A stretch of DNA of 64,000 nucleotides from Amylostereum areolatum (Eukaryota > Basidiomycota > Agaricomycetes > Russulales > Stereaceae): assembly GCA_012932865.1 (NCBI GenBank), contig SAXG01000019.1, positions 372,001 to 436,000 of the forward strand. The letters run 5' to 3'. The notes beneath the pieces are model-generated. The model ran no database searches. It saw only the letters and a program-made list of their open reading frames with translations, and had not been told where the DNA came from. This document shows positions 41,400-53,766 of the stretch, in pieces; position 1 is the stretch's first letter; every line of letters starts with the position of its first letter. Both the position numbers and the translations under genes were made by a program.

Positions 41400-42150
41400 A
41401 ACTTTAAGACGTCCACATCACGCGGTTGGAGCTTGTCAGACTCGAGCTCTGTGCAGCTGCGCTTTGGGGGTGCGGTCAACGGGGCTACTGCAATGAGGCA
41501 TCCTCATACCGTCACGCCGCATAGTACGCCCGCCGGAGCATGGCATATCGTAAGATATAGACTCGAAGATGAAAGCACGAGGCGCACCTTTTACAGTAGA
41601 TACGAGAGATGTGATTGTATGGATAGGAACTCGGGTTCCTCCAACAGATCGGAGTCTAACTTGGTGGTCCACGGTGGGAGCAGAGTCACGGAACGGTCAC
41701 ACTACGACGAAATAAGCGAGCGCTTGTGACGTCACAAAGTTCCAGCGATTTTCTGCCGACCGCCATTCTCGAGACTCAGACACCATGGACACCTCTGCAC
41801 GCCCCGCACGACATATGTACACCTCAAAGAAAACTCCCTCCGTGGAAGATAACCAGTCCGTGTCAATGCTAGGACAGCCTGAGCCTGGACCGGCGACACA
41901 TGTCTCAAAACCCCTGCGTCTTCGCCGATCGTACCCCGGGATTCTTTGACCCTTGACCTCATACGTCTAGGTCGAGCGGACGGAATGCTTTTATCGATGC
42001 CTCGTGTATGGCTGCGGACATGGGCGTAGCTCGAAGACAAACGCTGCTACGAAGTTGCGCCTTGGATCCAGCGAAAGGATTGCACACTGGAGCCTCCTAT
42101 ATAAGCATTGTACTTGATAATGTCTCCCTCATACCTCCTTCGTCTTCATT
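41400..42150. other. Promoter-side spacer between divergent genes
   Basis: No gene is recognised between the coiled-coil gene (minus) and the Hsp70-like gene (plus). Confidence 0.4.
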
Positions 42151-44677
42151 ATGGTTGAGAGACGCAGGTACTCCGGGCCTTCCCGCCGCCTTGTTCTCGC
42201 CTTAGACCTTGGGACAACGTTCAGCGGCGTGTCCTACGCCTTCCTCGACCCAGGACAAGTCTCCGAAATCCGAACAGTAACCGAGTTCGTTGTTTTACAT
42301 TCAAGTACCCCAATATCCGTTCTATCCTGATTATATCTATTTGTGAAGGTACATCGGACGTGAAGGCATGTCCGAGTCCAAAATTCCGACAATATTGCAC
42401 TACGACGAAAGGGGAATTGCTCGCGCGTGGGCGGTCGCAGATGCACCCGAGGAGGTTGTCGAGACTCACGGCGAGCTGACGAAGGTAGAATGGTACGCGA
42501 TGATCAGTCTGTAGTTTCTCAAATGCTGATTCCTTTGACGAAGGTTCAAACTTCTACTTCGGCCTTCGACGGAACCAGCCCCGCAAGGTGTCCAAATGCC
42601 ATCGCTTCCCAAGCACGTTTCCGCCGTTTTCTCCGACTTCTACTGCTTCCTGCTCAAGAGTGCAAAGAAATTCATTCAGGAGCGCCACGCGAGTGGTAGC
42701 TCGATCTGGAACTCCTTCAAGGACAATATTGACATCGTTCTGGGACACCCGAACGGCTGGACGCTGGCGGAGCAAGATCAAATGCGACGTGCGGCTGTCG
42801 ACGCTGCCATCGCCGCAGGAGTTCTTCAGGACGCACCTAACGTGGGAAAGAAAGTGTCGTTTGTCTCGGAGGGAGAAGCTAGCTTTCACTTCTGTGTTAT
42901 GAGTGGGATGGCGTCCGCTGTTGTTCACGTAGGCGAAGGGGGATTTCTATTGACGGTCCACGTTACTGATATGGCCCCCTTTGTTTAGGCGGACAGTAGC
43001 ATCATGGTCATTGATGCTGGTGGTGGAACGATTGATATCAGCACATACACAATATCGGCCGTTTCCCCGACCCTCGAGGCCGTGGAGGTTTCGACGCGAT
43101 GTGCGCTGTTTCATACATGTCCAACTTCCGCCGCCTGACTCACGACCATAGGTGTATATCAAGGAGGAGTTACAGTGACGGGTCGTGCAAGGAAGTTTTT
43201 AGAAGGTCAGATCTGCTCGTGTCCGGCGTACAATGGCTAATCGGCGGACTAGGCCACTTACAGGGGTCCCGATTTGCGGACGCTGAGTATCAGGATGCAA
43301 TGGTAAACTCCTTTGAGAACGAAACTAAGAAAACGTTTCTCGGAAACGGAAGGCCTGCGATCAAATTTGGTTCTTCAGCCCTCCAAACGGACGCAAGGGT
43401 TGGTATCAAAAGCGGAAAGCTCTTTCTCGGGAGGTAGGAAATTCTGATCCTTTGTGGAGACGACTGCCTGACTTTGTGCGCAAGCAACGTGGTTTGTGGG
43501 TTCTTCGAACCGTCTTTGGACGCCGTCGTCGCCGCTGTTCAAGCTCAAAGGATCGAGTCAAAGTGCTCACGCATTTCCGTGAGTCTATGTCCGCACAACC
43601 ACGTATTTCGTTACGAACTTTTTTGCTTACTGATCGCCACGCGTTTTCATCTCGTCCACAGGCGTATCTTCTTGTCGGGGGATTTTCTGCCAGTCCGTAC
43701 CTATTTTCGGAACTCAAAGCGCGTCTAGGACAAGAAGGGGCGCTACTTTTCCGACCAGATTCTGGAGGGTATGTGTCCGTTCTATGCGCGCTCTACGCCT
43801 TTGTTGACATTGTTTGTTTCGGCATTGCTTGTTTTGTAGAGGAAAGGCTGTTTCTGATGGCGCGGTGTCATACCACATCGACCATTTCGTCACATCGCGC
43901 GCGGCGCAGTTTACGTACGGAACTGACTGCCTCGCGTTGCTCCTCCCATGGGACCACCGACATATGTTACGTATGTCGAGGGGTCTCATACGTGGGCCTG
44001 ACGGCCTTCCGTATCTTCCTCACGCGTTCAAGCCCATAATCACGAAGGCAAGGTCTGTTCACCGTCCTCCGTGACTTCTATTGAACACGTCAACTGGCAG
44101 GGAAGCACCGTGTCCGAATCTAAAGAATTCGTCGAGACGCTCGGAGTGCAAGCCCCAAGGGTAGATTTGCTGAACCAGATCCATTGCGACATTTTGTGCT
44201 ATCGGGGAGACGACATTCCAGAATTTATGGACGACAATCCAGGTGCGTATTTGGATTTTTCATTTGTCTATGATGTCGGTGATTTACGGGACTCTTTCAA
44301 GGGCTGTTCTTCACCATTGGAAAAGTCGTCGCAGACCTTACAAACAAGCCGAAAAACATCACTGAACATATCACCCCCCATGGGCGGTCCTACCAGCTGG
44401 ACATTGGTATTATTCTGCTACTCGGGCACACCGAACTGAAGGCAATTATTTCCTGGACACATAATGTGAGTGACTTAATACCTATGTATGTCGAACCCCT
44501 GCTTAATAAGTCAACTCTACCTTGGACAGGGTACCGAATACCGGTGAGCGTCCTGAACTCTTCAACAATCAGTTCGAGTTACCAAACTCTCATGCCTCTA
44601 GCACCGACGCCGAAGTCGTTCCTGCAATAGAGGAGGATATACCTGTAGTAATTTCTGATGATGACGATTCCGCGTGA
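42151..44677 (+). CDS. HSPA12-like Hsp70 family ATPase, copy 1
   Basis: Starts at ATG 42151 and is split by about ten short introns. Blocks in order: phosphate-1 LALDLGTTFSGVSYAFLDPG; KIPTILHYDERG; LPKHVSAVFSDFYCFLLKSA; IVLGHPNGW; FVSEGEASFHFC; phosphate-2 IMVIDAGGGTIDISTYT; QGGVTVTGRARKFLEG; FADAEYQDAMVNSFENETKK; adenosine motif AYLLVGGFSASPYLF; AVSDGAVSYHID; CDILCYRGDDIPEFMD; and an acidic tail (ISDDDDSA) ending 44675-44677. It has the actin-like ATPase of Hsp70 but not the DnaK substrate-binding domain, as in HSPA12 relatives. All blocks are present, so it looks functional. The client is unknown. Confidence 0.82.
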
Positions 44678-44829
44678 CGCTTCTCTGAGTTCAAGGGGCT
44701 CGTTCTATGCAATACATTTCTCTTCTTTCCGATAGAGTTGAACCGGTACACCAGTTGCGATACCGTTTGTTGATACATGTGTTCACTTTCTTCCATCCCT
44801 ATATTTACCGCGCTGGGGAGGGGGAGCAT

Positions 44830-45574
44830 AAGCCTGAGGACGTCTAGACTTTAATTCCTGGTCCCAACAGGGAGCAGGTCTCATTTCATTAATTGTGGAG
44901 CTTGATTGCCCCCATGTGATCAGTCACGTGATTAATCAGCAGTGGCAATTCGCGTTTTCTTGGGGGGTAGACGGAAGTTGTACAAGTCAACTTGGCTTCT
45001 CGAAGGTCCTGAGCCGAGTTGTACTGAGATTTGTTTGCCGGCTGCCGCTGGGCATTGTGTGTCGGCACTATCCGTGTACCCTTCGGGGCTCCAGCCTCCG
45101 TCCGCGTACAGCAGACCAAGTACATTATCTCTAAATATGGTACCATTTTATCATTGAAAGTGACAGGGATCTCAACATATTCAGCATATTCTGTCACATT
45201 ATGGTTTCTGCGGTGACTGAGTGAGTCTCCGACAAATGATTACACGATAAACCCCCGGAAATTAAGCCAAAAATGCCCGAAGTCGAATGTGTACGTCAGC
45301 TGGGGACCTACAGACGTTGAACATTGGGAAAGCACTACGGTAGCTCTAAACGATACAAGTACTCTCTATCTAATAAGTCAATTTAGAGCATATGAGAAGG
45401 GGAGACTGTACTAGAACAATGGCCAAGCCTCGGAGGCACGGCTCCTTTTGTGGCACCGGCACGGGGCGACCTCAGTACAACTCGGCCGGAGAACTTTTAC
45501 CCGAGTTGTACTTGTACTATTTTCGTATATACTCGTTTTCTTGTGCGGATGCTTTGCAATGGTGTTTGAAATTG
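44830..45574. other. Spacer with a weak inverted repeat
   Basis: No gene is recognised. GCCGAGTTGTACTGAG near 45010 is repeated in inverse orientation near 45475-45492, which may mark a degenerate inverted-repeat element whose ends I could not fix. Confidence 0.35.
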
Positions 45575-45589
45575 TCACGTGATCCTGTC

Positions 45590-45986
45590 TTTTTTTTTTT
45601 TTTTTTTTTGAATACATTTATATCCCGCGTCATGTACCTAAGACTAAATGCGGCTCCCCGAAGGGTACAGGTGAACGGAAAGTATGGTAGAACAGAGTCG
45701 GACAGAAGGATGGAAGGGTCGTTGAAAGGAAGGGATGCGTCGAACTCGAGTGGCAAGAGACGGCGCGTTGGGAGAACCGCACGCGGGGGCCGCGCGGTGA
45801 AGGGGGGCAAAGCCCCATGAAGAACCGGACCCCATACCAGCGGGCGTCGACGACAGCTGCAGGCACACTGCCGCCTCGCAGCGCTGGCACATAGAGGAGA
45901 GGGAGCCAGACATTGCTGGGCCTCAAGAACTCAGCGGGGGAAACCGGGGTGGGTAGGAGGGGTGGGCCGTCGTCCACGTCGACGGC
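45590..45986 (-). mobile_element. Poly(A) retroposon, minus-strand sense
   Basis: A run of 20 T (45590-45609) is the A-tail of an element read on the minus strand. The 15-bp direct repeat TCACGTGATCCTGTC lies immediately outside both ends (45575-45589 and 45987-46001). A-tail plus long target duplication is the signature of LINE-type target-primed reverse transcription. The 377-bp body ends with an ATAAATG sequence about 10 bases before the tail, like a polyadenylation signal. I see no tRNA-type A/B boxes, so it may be a retrocopied transcript rather than a SINE. Minus-strand open frames of 89 and 115 codons in it are unrecognised. Confidence 0.78.
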
Positions 45987-46222
45987 TCACGTGATCCTGT
46001 CCGCGCGCTTTCTCTTGGCCTGCCCTAAACATTTTTTCGGTTGCGGCCCTCATCGCAAAATTGTGATCTCGGATTTTTGTTGGACTGAGACCTTTGCCAC
46101 TATGTAGTGGCCAAATCATACTTTCCGTATGACATTCTAACTTGCATGCTTCGCATATGACATGCAGTATGTGTTTGCGCCGACCGGGACCAGGTATGCC
46201 CGCAGGGCCGTGTTTTGGTACA

Positions 46223-46711
46223 GGACCCCCGAAACTCCCGCCAGAGGTCAGTTCCACCGGAGGGGGTCGACCCCGGGCACGAACTTGGCCCCGGAGGGCC
46301 GTTTGGCCCCAGGTCACGTCGTCATACATCAAGGGAAAAGGGCCCTTCGCCCCGGGAAAAGTAACCCACATTTCGTCCAAAAATCGCCCAAAATGGGTGA
46401 AATTTTCAATTTTCGCCCATGCTACGACAATATGACCTCGTTCTGCGCCATTTGCGCACTTGCTAGGCCCAGATTAACCTTGAGTCGGGACAAGTCAAGT
46501 TTGGTCGGCACTTCGGTCAATACCCCGCCCCACTCCGCCCCGGGTCGGTATCAGACCTCAGCTCCCCCGCAGGTTTGACCCCGGGAAAGGCATCCCACAT
46601 CTGACCCAAATTTGAGGCTCGACCCCGGGTTTATCCACCCAGATCGGCGCTGCCGCGCCCGTTTCGCCCCGGGTCGGTCCCACTGACCTCTGGCGGGAGT
46701 TTCGGGGGTCC
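46223..46711. repeat. GC-rich foldback repeat upstream of the oxidoreductase gene
   Basis: Perfect 30-bp inverted arms (46223-46252 and 46682-46711, containing CCCGAAACTCCCGCCAGAGG and its complement) bracket about 430 bp rich in GACCCCGGG words. Inside, a CCCCGGGAAA...CCCACAT segment occurs twice in direct orientation (near 46351 and 46571). No target duplication was identified. It ends about 175 bp before the start codon of the oxidoreductase gene. Confidence 0.7.
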
Positions 46712-46885
46712 TTTTGGTACCGGGTTTGCGAACTTTTGTCGCCCACGTGATATTCCAGGCTAGCGGTGCTCTCGGCATAACCGGCAATGTCACTAAGCGC
46801 TTTCAATACCCCGCACTCAAATTCCTCCAACGATGTTTCCCCGCATTTTCCTTCCGTCCCCCTCCATTCTCCACTGCAGACCACC

Positions 46886-48288
46886 ATGAAAGCCTTCGTT
46901 GTCAAGGAGTACGCCCACCCGTCGACTATTCCGCTCTTGCACGACTTCCCTGAGCCGAAAGCGGGCGCGGGAACCGTGCTCGTCGACGTGCACAGCGCTG
47001 GCCTCAACTTCTTCGACGTGTGTACACCGAGCTCGTCTGCCTGGACAAACTGCGAAACTCACGCTTTGATGATGAACTGCTAGATTCTGCAAGCGCAAGG
47101 GAAATACCAGAATAAGCCCCCGTTCCCGTTCGTCTTGGGGTCCGAGTTCGCAGGGACCATCGCGCGCGACGCTGTGGTGCCCCCGGGCTCCCCGTTCGCG
47201 CCTGGAGACCGTGTGTTTGGGAGTGCGCAGGGAACACTTGGAGAGCGAGTGGTCGCAAATCTGGCCAATGTGTTGCCACTGCCGGATACGCTGTCGTTTG
47301 ACCAAGGCGCAGGTGTGTCCTCGCGGTGCTTGTGTTTCCAGTGGAGACAGTATTGATGAATTGGATGTAGGGCTGTATGTGACGTGGCCCACGAGCTATG
47401 AGGCTCTGGTGGGGAGGGCGAAGCTGAAGCCTGGTGCGTATTTCAGTCGCGCTGTGTCGTCATTCGTTGGGCTAACGTTTGTTCGAAGGCGAGTGGGTGC
47501 TTGTCCTCGCAGCGGCCGGTGGTGTGGGCGTTTGTGCTGTCCAGCTTGCGAAGGCGCTCGGGGCGAAGGTCATCGGGGCCTCTTCTCCAGCGAAAATGTC
47601 CGTCGTGAAGGAGCAAGGCGGTGCGGACTTCGTCATTGACTACACGCGCGAGGGGTGGCAGAAGGAGGTCTTAAGTATCACGGGCGGTAAGGGCGTCGAC
47701 ATCGTTTACGACCCCGTTGGAAAGATCAGGGGTGAGCTTTCCTTGTATCTTTTGAAGAATCTTGCCTTGACCAAGTCGATAGATTCGCTCAAATGTATTG
47801 CGTGGAGCGGGCGCGCGTTGGTCGTTGGGTTTGCAGGCGGGGAAATTGAGAAGGTATGTTATCTCCGTCGCCCACACCGTTGCTCTGTGCTTACCACTCC
47901 GTGTAGCTCCCCCTGAACCTGGTTCTCCTCAAGAACATATCCATCATCGGCGTGCACTGGGGCTCCTACACAGGCAAGTAACCGGACCCTTCTCCTGGAT
48001 GTTTTTTATTATTAACTTACGCTCGAACAGTAAAGGATCCTCAACAGATAAAGTCCGTTTGGAAGGATCTGCTACAGTACGTCCTCTTTGCGCTGGTCTT
48101 GTATTCATGTTCTGACTGGTACCGTTAGGCTACTGTCCGAGAAACGCGTCTCGCCCGTCATCTATTCGCAGACATACACCCTCGACTCGGTGGTGCAAGG
48201 CCTCGAAGATTTAGAGAAGAGGAAGACGTGGGGCAAAGCTATAGTACGCGTGCGCGACACTGCGACTGCTGCCAGATCGAAGTTGTAG
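46886..48288 (+). CDS. NAD(P)H:quinone oxidoreductase, zinc-free MDR family
   Basis: Eight exons (46886-47017, 47084-47312, 47371-47433, 47489-47731, 47783-47853, 47907-47973, 48031-48076, 48129-48288) give 336 residues, typical for the family. The N-terminal catalytic domain reads MKAFVVKEYAHPS, HSAGLNFFDILQAQGKY and FVLGSEFAGTI. The Rossmann dinucleotide site is LAAAGGVGVCAVQLAK (about residues 145-160). GVDIVYDPVGK and ALVVGFAGGEI follow, and the C-terminal WGKAIVRV block ends the domain. The zinc ligands of alcohol dehydrogenases are absent. It should reduce quinones with NADPH in the cytosol. The sixth intron starts GC (AG|GCAAGT) at 47974 rather than GT. The frame requires this. Confidence 0.92.
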
Positions 48289-48464
48289 GATATTCGTGTT
48301 ATTTTCTATCGCTTTCTACTCCGAGCTACGGGCAGCCTGCCGCTTTTGTAACAATGGAACTATTGCTACTCATTCGATTCGCATGTAAGGTGCTACGAAG
48401 ACCAAAGCTAAAGTTTCGTGGAAGCTGCACACCGACTCCTGCGTTGCCTACGCTCGTCCTCCTG

Positions 48465-50371
48465 CTAACCCTCAGCTTCGTTGACGTTATCGCCTTCCTC
48501 CTGACTTTCTGACCCGTCAACGTCTTCCAAATCTCCTGTTTCCCGAGCAGCACAATGTGCACATTCCGTCGCCGTGTCCCGGAAATGGCGCATCTCCTCT
48601 GGGAGTACGGGCACGTCCGGGACGATGGAGGCGAAGGTGGCCAGCGTGTCGTGGAATCGTTGCTTGTTCAGGCATCCCTGGTCGAATTCGACCGAAAATA
48701 TTGTTGACCTGTCCACACCTCCTCCAGAGAGTGTAGCTGGAGATTCCCGGGTGTCTTCGTACATAGTTGCGTGGTCAATAGATGCGGAGTCGACGGATGC
48801 AGAGTCGTGGAGTGCAGAATCAAGGGATAGAGAGGCGATAGACGTGGTGGAAAGGAGCCGGGCAAACGTGAGGAAAAAATGACGGAGCTTCCTCGCATAT
48901 TTCTTTCCGTCCGTTATCTCTGGTGGCAAATCCAGGACCGCAGTGGTGAACATGAAATCGACCTTGTACAGCTTGAAGTCGAGCCATACGCTGGACGGCA
49001 CGTCGAGATGGTCCACCATGAGCGCACAACGCATCGGCGTGCCGTAGAGAACCAGCTCTCGCAGGTTGGGGAGCACGACGCGCTGCAGCCTCACAGAGGG
49101 GCCTTTTGGCAGGCGCGGAAGACACCCGTCGATATATAGAACCTCAAGGTTGACCGATTTCGCCAAGGAGGCAAAGAAAGCGCGCGCCTTGGGAAGCCCG
49201 TCGCGGGGCATATACCGGTTGCGTGCGAGGGTGAGATGGGTGATGGATGTCGGGTCCCAGGGGAGGAAGGTGTTGTGCAACCTGCATCGACGGAGGACAG
49301 GTGCGACCATGCTGGCCATGTCGATATCAAAGCCGAGTTCGAATGGATCGAACCAGCAGACGTCGTCCTCCGACTCCTTCATGGCGGTCGCCACCTTGAT
49401 GTCGATGACCTCGAGAAGAGGCCACGTCTTTCCCTCGAGTGCGGCCCGTAGGTCTCTAGTCACATTCTCCCATGCCGCCTGAAAGAGATCCAGACGCAGC
49501 TCCCGTGCTTGTCCGAGATGCTTGAGGATAAGTTTCATGGAGCATTCATCGTTTCCATCTCCTTCCTGTGTGGAGAGCATGGTAAATGCCAAAGGACGTG
49601 AACCTGCGTTCGCCAACATGATTTCTTGGAAACGGGAGTCGGCAACGTCGGAGATGCTGTTCGCCCATATGTCAGGGCATTCGCGTAGAACTTTGCTCCA
49701 ACGCGTGCACACACGACCTAAGTTCGTCCATCCACGAGTGGACTTTCGGGCTGGAAATCGACATGCCCCTTGGGGAGGGTCGACGGCGGCAACATAACGG
49801 AAGACTTCGGCGAGGAATTCGTCGGGGATTTTGGTTACGGGAACGCTCTCGGCGTGAGCACGTCGCTCTTCAATCTCGGAGTGAGATGATTTCAGTAGGT
49901 TGAAAACGGGGAGAAGCGCGTCGCGCACATCGTCTTCTGTAAAGTTGACTGGCACGTCGTCAAAGACCTCCTTGAGGTTTCCAAGGTTCTTGAGACACCT
50001 TGCGAGCTGGTTTCTCCACATCTTTTCCGAAATGCGCCTTTAGAAGAGGATTGATTGTCAGTGGTTGGCGTCGAAACCGGACAGCACGGGTATAGTACAC
50101 ACCTGGTAGGAGCCTTCCGCACAGGTGTCGCCTCCATCTCCGAGTCTTCACTCTCCGCGTCTGATTCCTTCGGTGGATATTGGGCCACGCGCGGAAGAAG
50201 AGTAGCTATGGCCGCTTTATACGCCTGTAGTACGGTGTCCATCTCAGCGCACGCGTTGGCGTCGACGAGATCTCTGGGCATGCCAGAATCGAAGATGTCG
50301 TCGAGGTCCTGTACGTTCTTGAGAACTTTGGCGACAAGTCCTCGCCAGACTCTCGCGGTTATGCGCCCCAT
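48465..50371 (-). CDS. F-box/leucine-rich protein with duplicated N-terminal module
   Basis: Exons 50103-50371 and 48465-50037 on the minus strand, joined by a 65-bp intron, give 613 residues. An F-box-like segment is KIPDEFLAEVFRYVAAVDPP...LGRVCTRWSKVLRECPDIWA (about residues 150-210). Leu-rich repeats of the LExLYIDGCLPRL and LPNLRELVLYG kind follow to about 430. Two similar ~60-residue helical modules precede the F-box: RITARVWRGLVAKVLKNVQD (exon 1) and RISEKMWRNQLARCLKNLGN (exon 2). F-box proteins recruit substrates to SCF ubiquitin ligases, and a role here is inferred only from the family. An acidic tail ends the protein. The start ATG 50371 opens the first module. Confidence 0.82.
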
Positions 50372-51290
50372 GATAGAGATGAGAGCCTTTCAAGCCGTAG
50401 GGATGTGGCAAGGGCACATAGGTGTAGGAGGAGTTGGATGTGGAAGGTTCAGGTTAAGGAGCGCTGTCACCGTGACTCTCAACGGTACGCGGTCACGTGC
50501 AGCAACGCCAGACCGGCGAACGGCGACAGGCTCGGGGAACCGGAATGCATCTTCTGGATGGGTAGATTGAACTGCTCCAGAATGTGTCTCTCGGCTGTTA
50601 CATGAGAGCGTAATCTACACATCGTTTATTTGATCCATCCATCGCCCTTCCAGTCAACTTCCAGTGTTCGAAACACTGTCCAATGTTCTCCCCGGCGGCC
50701 GGGGCGTATAGGGCGGAACCTGGCGCTCAGAAACCAAACATGTGGACCTTCTGATTAACCTTGAGCTCTCTGTAGTAAGTACGCAGTCGTAGTCTGCGAA
50801 TGCCACACATCACCATCTCCAAACAAAATGAGAAGTCCAGCATAAACACGTACTAGAACATATACGATGCCGTCGTCGGTGATCACTGCATGGTGTGTAT
50901 GTGCCCCTCCCCTTTTTGAATCTGAGCTTGCGAGATGACACTGTATACGGCAACGATGTTTGGGTGGCAGAGGCACCGACTGCGAACAGCGCGCCATCGA
51001 GAACACTCGGAGCGTTGACACAGCGGAACCTCGCGCGACCTCAAGAACGTGGTGGTCGTCTTTTGTGTGCGTGCATCGCGCGTACCTTGGTCGTGTAGTC
51101 GAGGTTCATATATGTCATATCTTCATCGGTTTTCGAGAGACCTGGGCGTACGGGATCGTTGACATGCTAGAGCTGACGCGTAACGGCTACTCCGTATTGC
51201 ATACAGGTAGATACACACGCGTACATCTGAACTGTATGGTACAAGCCTGGGCATAACATGTTTTTAGACGTACAGACGCGGTCGTACAAA
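50372..51290. other. Spacer between F-box and Hsp70-like genes
   Basis: No recognised gene. It should hold the F-box promoter and the 3' end of the Hsp70-like gene. Confidence 0.4.
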
Positions 51291-53766
51291 TTAAATATCC
51301 GAATCATCGTCATATACAATCGTCGCGGGACCACTGAGGGAATTAGTTGAACGCACGTTAGCAAGTGCAGTGATACCTCGGACAGAGAAACTCACCGATG
51401 CTTTTTTCCCTGATACGAAATTGACAACTCCGTTCAATGCGTTGGCAGAAATGTGGAGAACAGATAGCTCACCTTGTGCTCCCAAGCCAAGTGGGCCTTC
51501 AGTTCCGTCAGCCCGAGTTCCAACACGACCGAAATTGTCTGCTTGTAGTATCGTCCGCGCGGCCCGTATATCTCCTTCTTTGGCACGGCAGAAAGGTCGG
51601 CGGAGACCTTTCAGAGGTTCGAGAAGGAGTCTAAGTGAAGTTGGGTGAGAATTCGCGGATGGTACATAGATAACGAGATGGAAAGGTGCAAACCGGGGTC
51701 TTCGTCCATGAACTCAGGGATACCGTCGCCCCGGTAGCATATAATATCGCATTCAATCGTGTTCAGATTGTCCTTGATGATGCTGCATGCCTGAAAGGTT
51801 TCTTCATACGTAGTCTTTTCGGCGACCTCTGTTCCCTGCAGCGGAAGTCCGAGTCGACTAAGTATCATCAAGGTCGAATACAATCATGATACTTGCCTTA
51901 TGCACTATCGACTCAAAGGACCCCGGAATGCACGGAATGCCATCAAGCCCGACGAGTACCCTTGATGCTCTCTCTCTGTGAGAGGGAACCCAAGGCATAA
52001 ACATCCTCGCACTGTCGCTCCCGTAGGTGAGTTTAACGAGGCGGGTGGAGACAAAGCGGTCGATATGGAACGAGACGGCGCCGTCTGCGACGGCTTTGTT
52101 GCTATCCGCAGGTCATCAGTCAAATAGGCATGAAAAGTATAGCTGTACGTACGCGTTGTTGTCGGGACGAAAAAGACGCAGCCCTTCGTCGTTCAGATAT
52201 GCGTTCAGCTTCTTATACAGATATTCGCTGGCGGAGAAGCCGCCGACGAGGAAGTACGTCTGCGAGGGAAAGGTGTGATAAGACCAGTCGTCAATGGCGA
52301 GCGCATGAACATACCGAAACTGTGGACGGCGCGGTTTCTTTCTGCTGGGCTTTGATGACCTCTATGATTGCTTCGACGCCAGGATCAAAGAAACTGCACA
52401 TTTCGTCGCTATGCGGAGACTGTGAGTACTATCAAGCCACCCGATCTGGTCGAAGACGTACGCGGAGACCTTGATTTGCCCGTTTCTGATCCCCACCGCA
52501 ATGTCCTTGTCGGCGATGGAGGAACTGAACTTGATATGTGAAGCATCGACGCCTTTGAATCGTTTTTTCGGGCCCTCGTCGAATTTGTCCGACATATCGT
52601 CGACATAGGCCTGAGTACCGAAGCGTGAGTTCCGGAGCTTAGCTGTTGCGTCAGTGTTCATTTTCATCAGTGTTCATGACCCCAACGGAAAAAACCAGTG
52701 GCGCACCAGTGATGTGTTTGGTGAAGCGTGTTTTGATCATGACCGATCCTTCGAATACACTTGTGCAGAAGCTAGTGATGCTTTATATGCACGCACAGAA
52801 GAAATTTCCGTACCTTCGGGAGTCGCGATCTCTTTGATCTTGAGCGGCGAGGCTCCCGAAAACGTGTATGTGCTGATGTCGACGGTCCCGCCTCCTGCGT
52901 CGATAACCATAACATTGCTCCCAGCCTGAATCGCCGGAGGAAGCGAGGCTCTGTGGAGAGAAATGCACTGCGTACATACCTTGATCACATCTGACACTTT
53001 TCCACTCGATATGCAGTAGTGGAAACTTGCCTCGCCCTCCGTAACGAAGGTGATCCGCGCGTGGCCCTCAGGAGTGTCAGGGATCAAGCCAGCCTGGATG
53101 GCGGCCTTGCGCATCTTACCCTGCTGCGGGCCCTCCCATCCGTTGGGGTGGCTTAGGACAAAGTCGATGTCGCCCTCGACCGACTTCCAGAAGAGCTCCT
53201 TGCTGGCGTGTGTCTGGCATATGTACTCCTTGGCGCGATCGAAGAGGTATCGATAGAAGTCAGCATACACGGCCACAATGTCCTTAGACGGCGGGAGTTG
53301 GGGACGCGGGATGCCTTCGGGCACGGTGGCTCCTTTCGGTCGCATAAGAAGTTTGAACCTCAATAAAGCAAAGTGGAACGGCGACACTTAAGCGTGTGCG
53401 AATAGAGGATAAAGAGAAGAGAACACACCACTCCAATTTTGTTGGTTTACTCTCTTCCGTGTCGTCTTCGTCTTCGTCGTTGACCGGAGGGGCTTCCGCG
53501 CCCATCGCGAGTGCGTTTCCAAGGGCATCATAGTAGATGATAGTCGGGATCTTCAAGTCACCAGCCTCTTGACCAGGGTATCTGGCGTAAGGATCTCCGT
53601 GAGCAAACAAGAAGATCGTCAGACCGAGCACTCACCTAGCGACGGTTTGAATGTTCGGCACTTTTCCTGGGTCGAGGATCGCGTACGAAACGCCACTGAA
53701 AGTCGTTCCAAGATCGAACGCGAGTACAAGGCGACGTTTAGGTCCAGAGTATGGTTTTCGGTTCAT
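51291..53766 (-). CDS. HSPA12-like Hsp70 family ATPase, copy 2
   Basis: Starts at 53766 on the minus strand: MNRKPYSGPKRRLVLAFDLG, then TTFSGVSYAILDPGKVPNIQ. An intron ends in CCAG before RYPGQEAGDLKIPTIIYYD. Later blocks: KDIVAVYADFYRYLFDRAKE; VLSHPNGW; FVTEGEASFHYC; phosphate-2 MVIDAGGGTVDISTYTFSGA; VFEGSVMIKTRFTKHIT; LRNSRFGTQAYVDDMSDKFD; adenosine motif YFLVGGFSASEYLY; AVADGAVSFHIDRFVSTRL; DIICYRGDGIPEFMDEDPG; YGPRGRYYKQTISVV; and a tail VYDDDSDI ending 51291. An acidic DEDEDDTEES insert follows the second block. All blocks are present, so it is probably functional. Copies 1 and 3 share the order and the acidic tail. Confidence 0.84.

Noticed and set aside
44911..44940. CACGTG palindromes near 44925, 45578, 45989 and 46744 as a regulatory array
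   Set aside because: Two of them are the target duplication of the retroposon; the other two have different context.
46142..46578. Overlapping plus-strand frames in the GC-rich region
   Set aside because: They lie in the foldback repeat, and CCCCGGG words keep several frames open without domain content.
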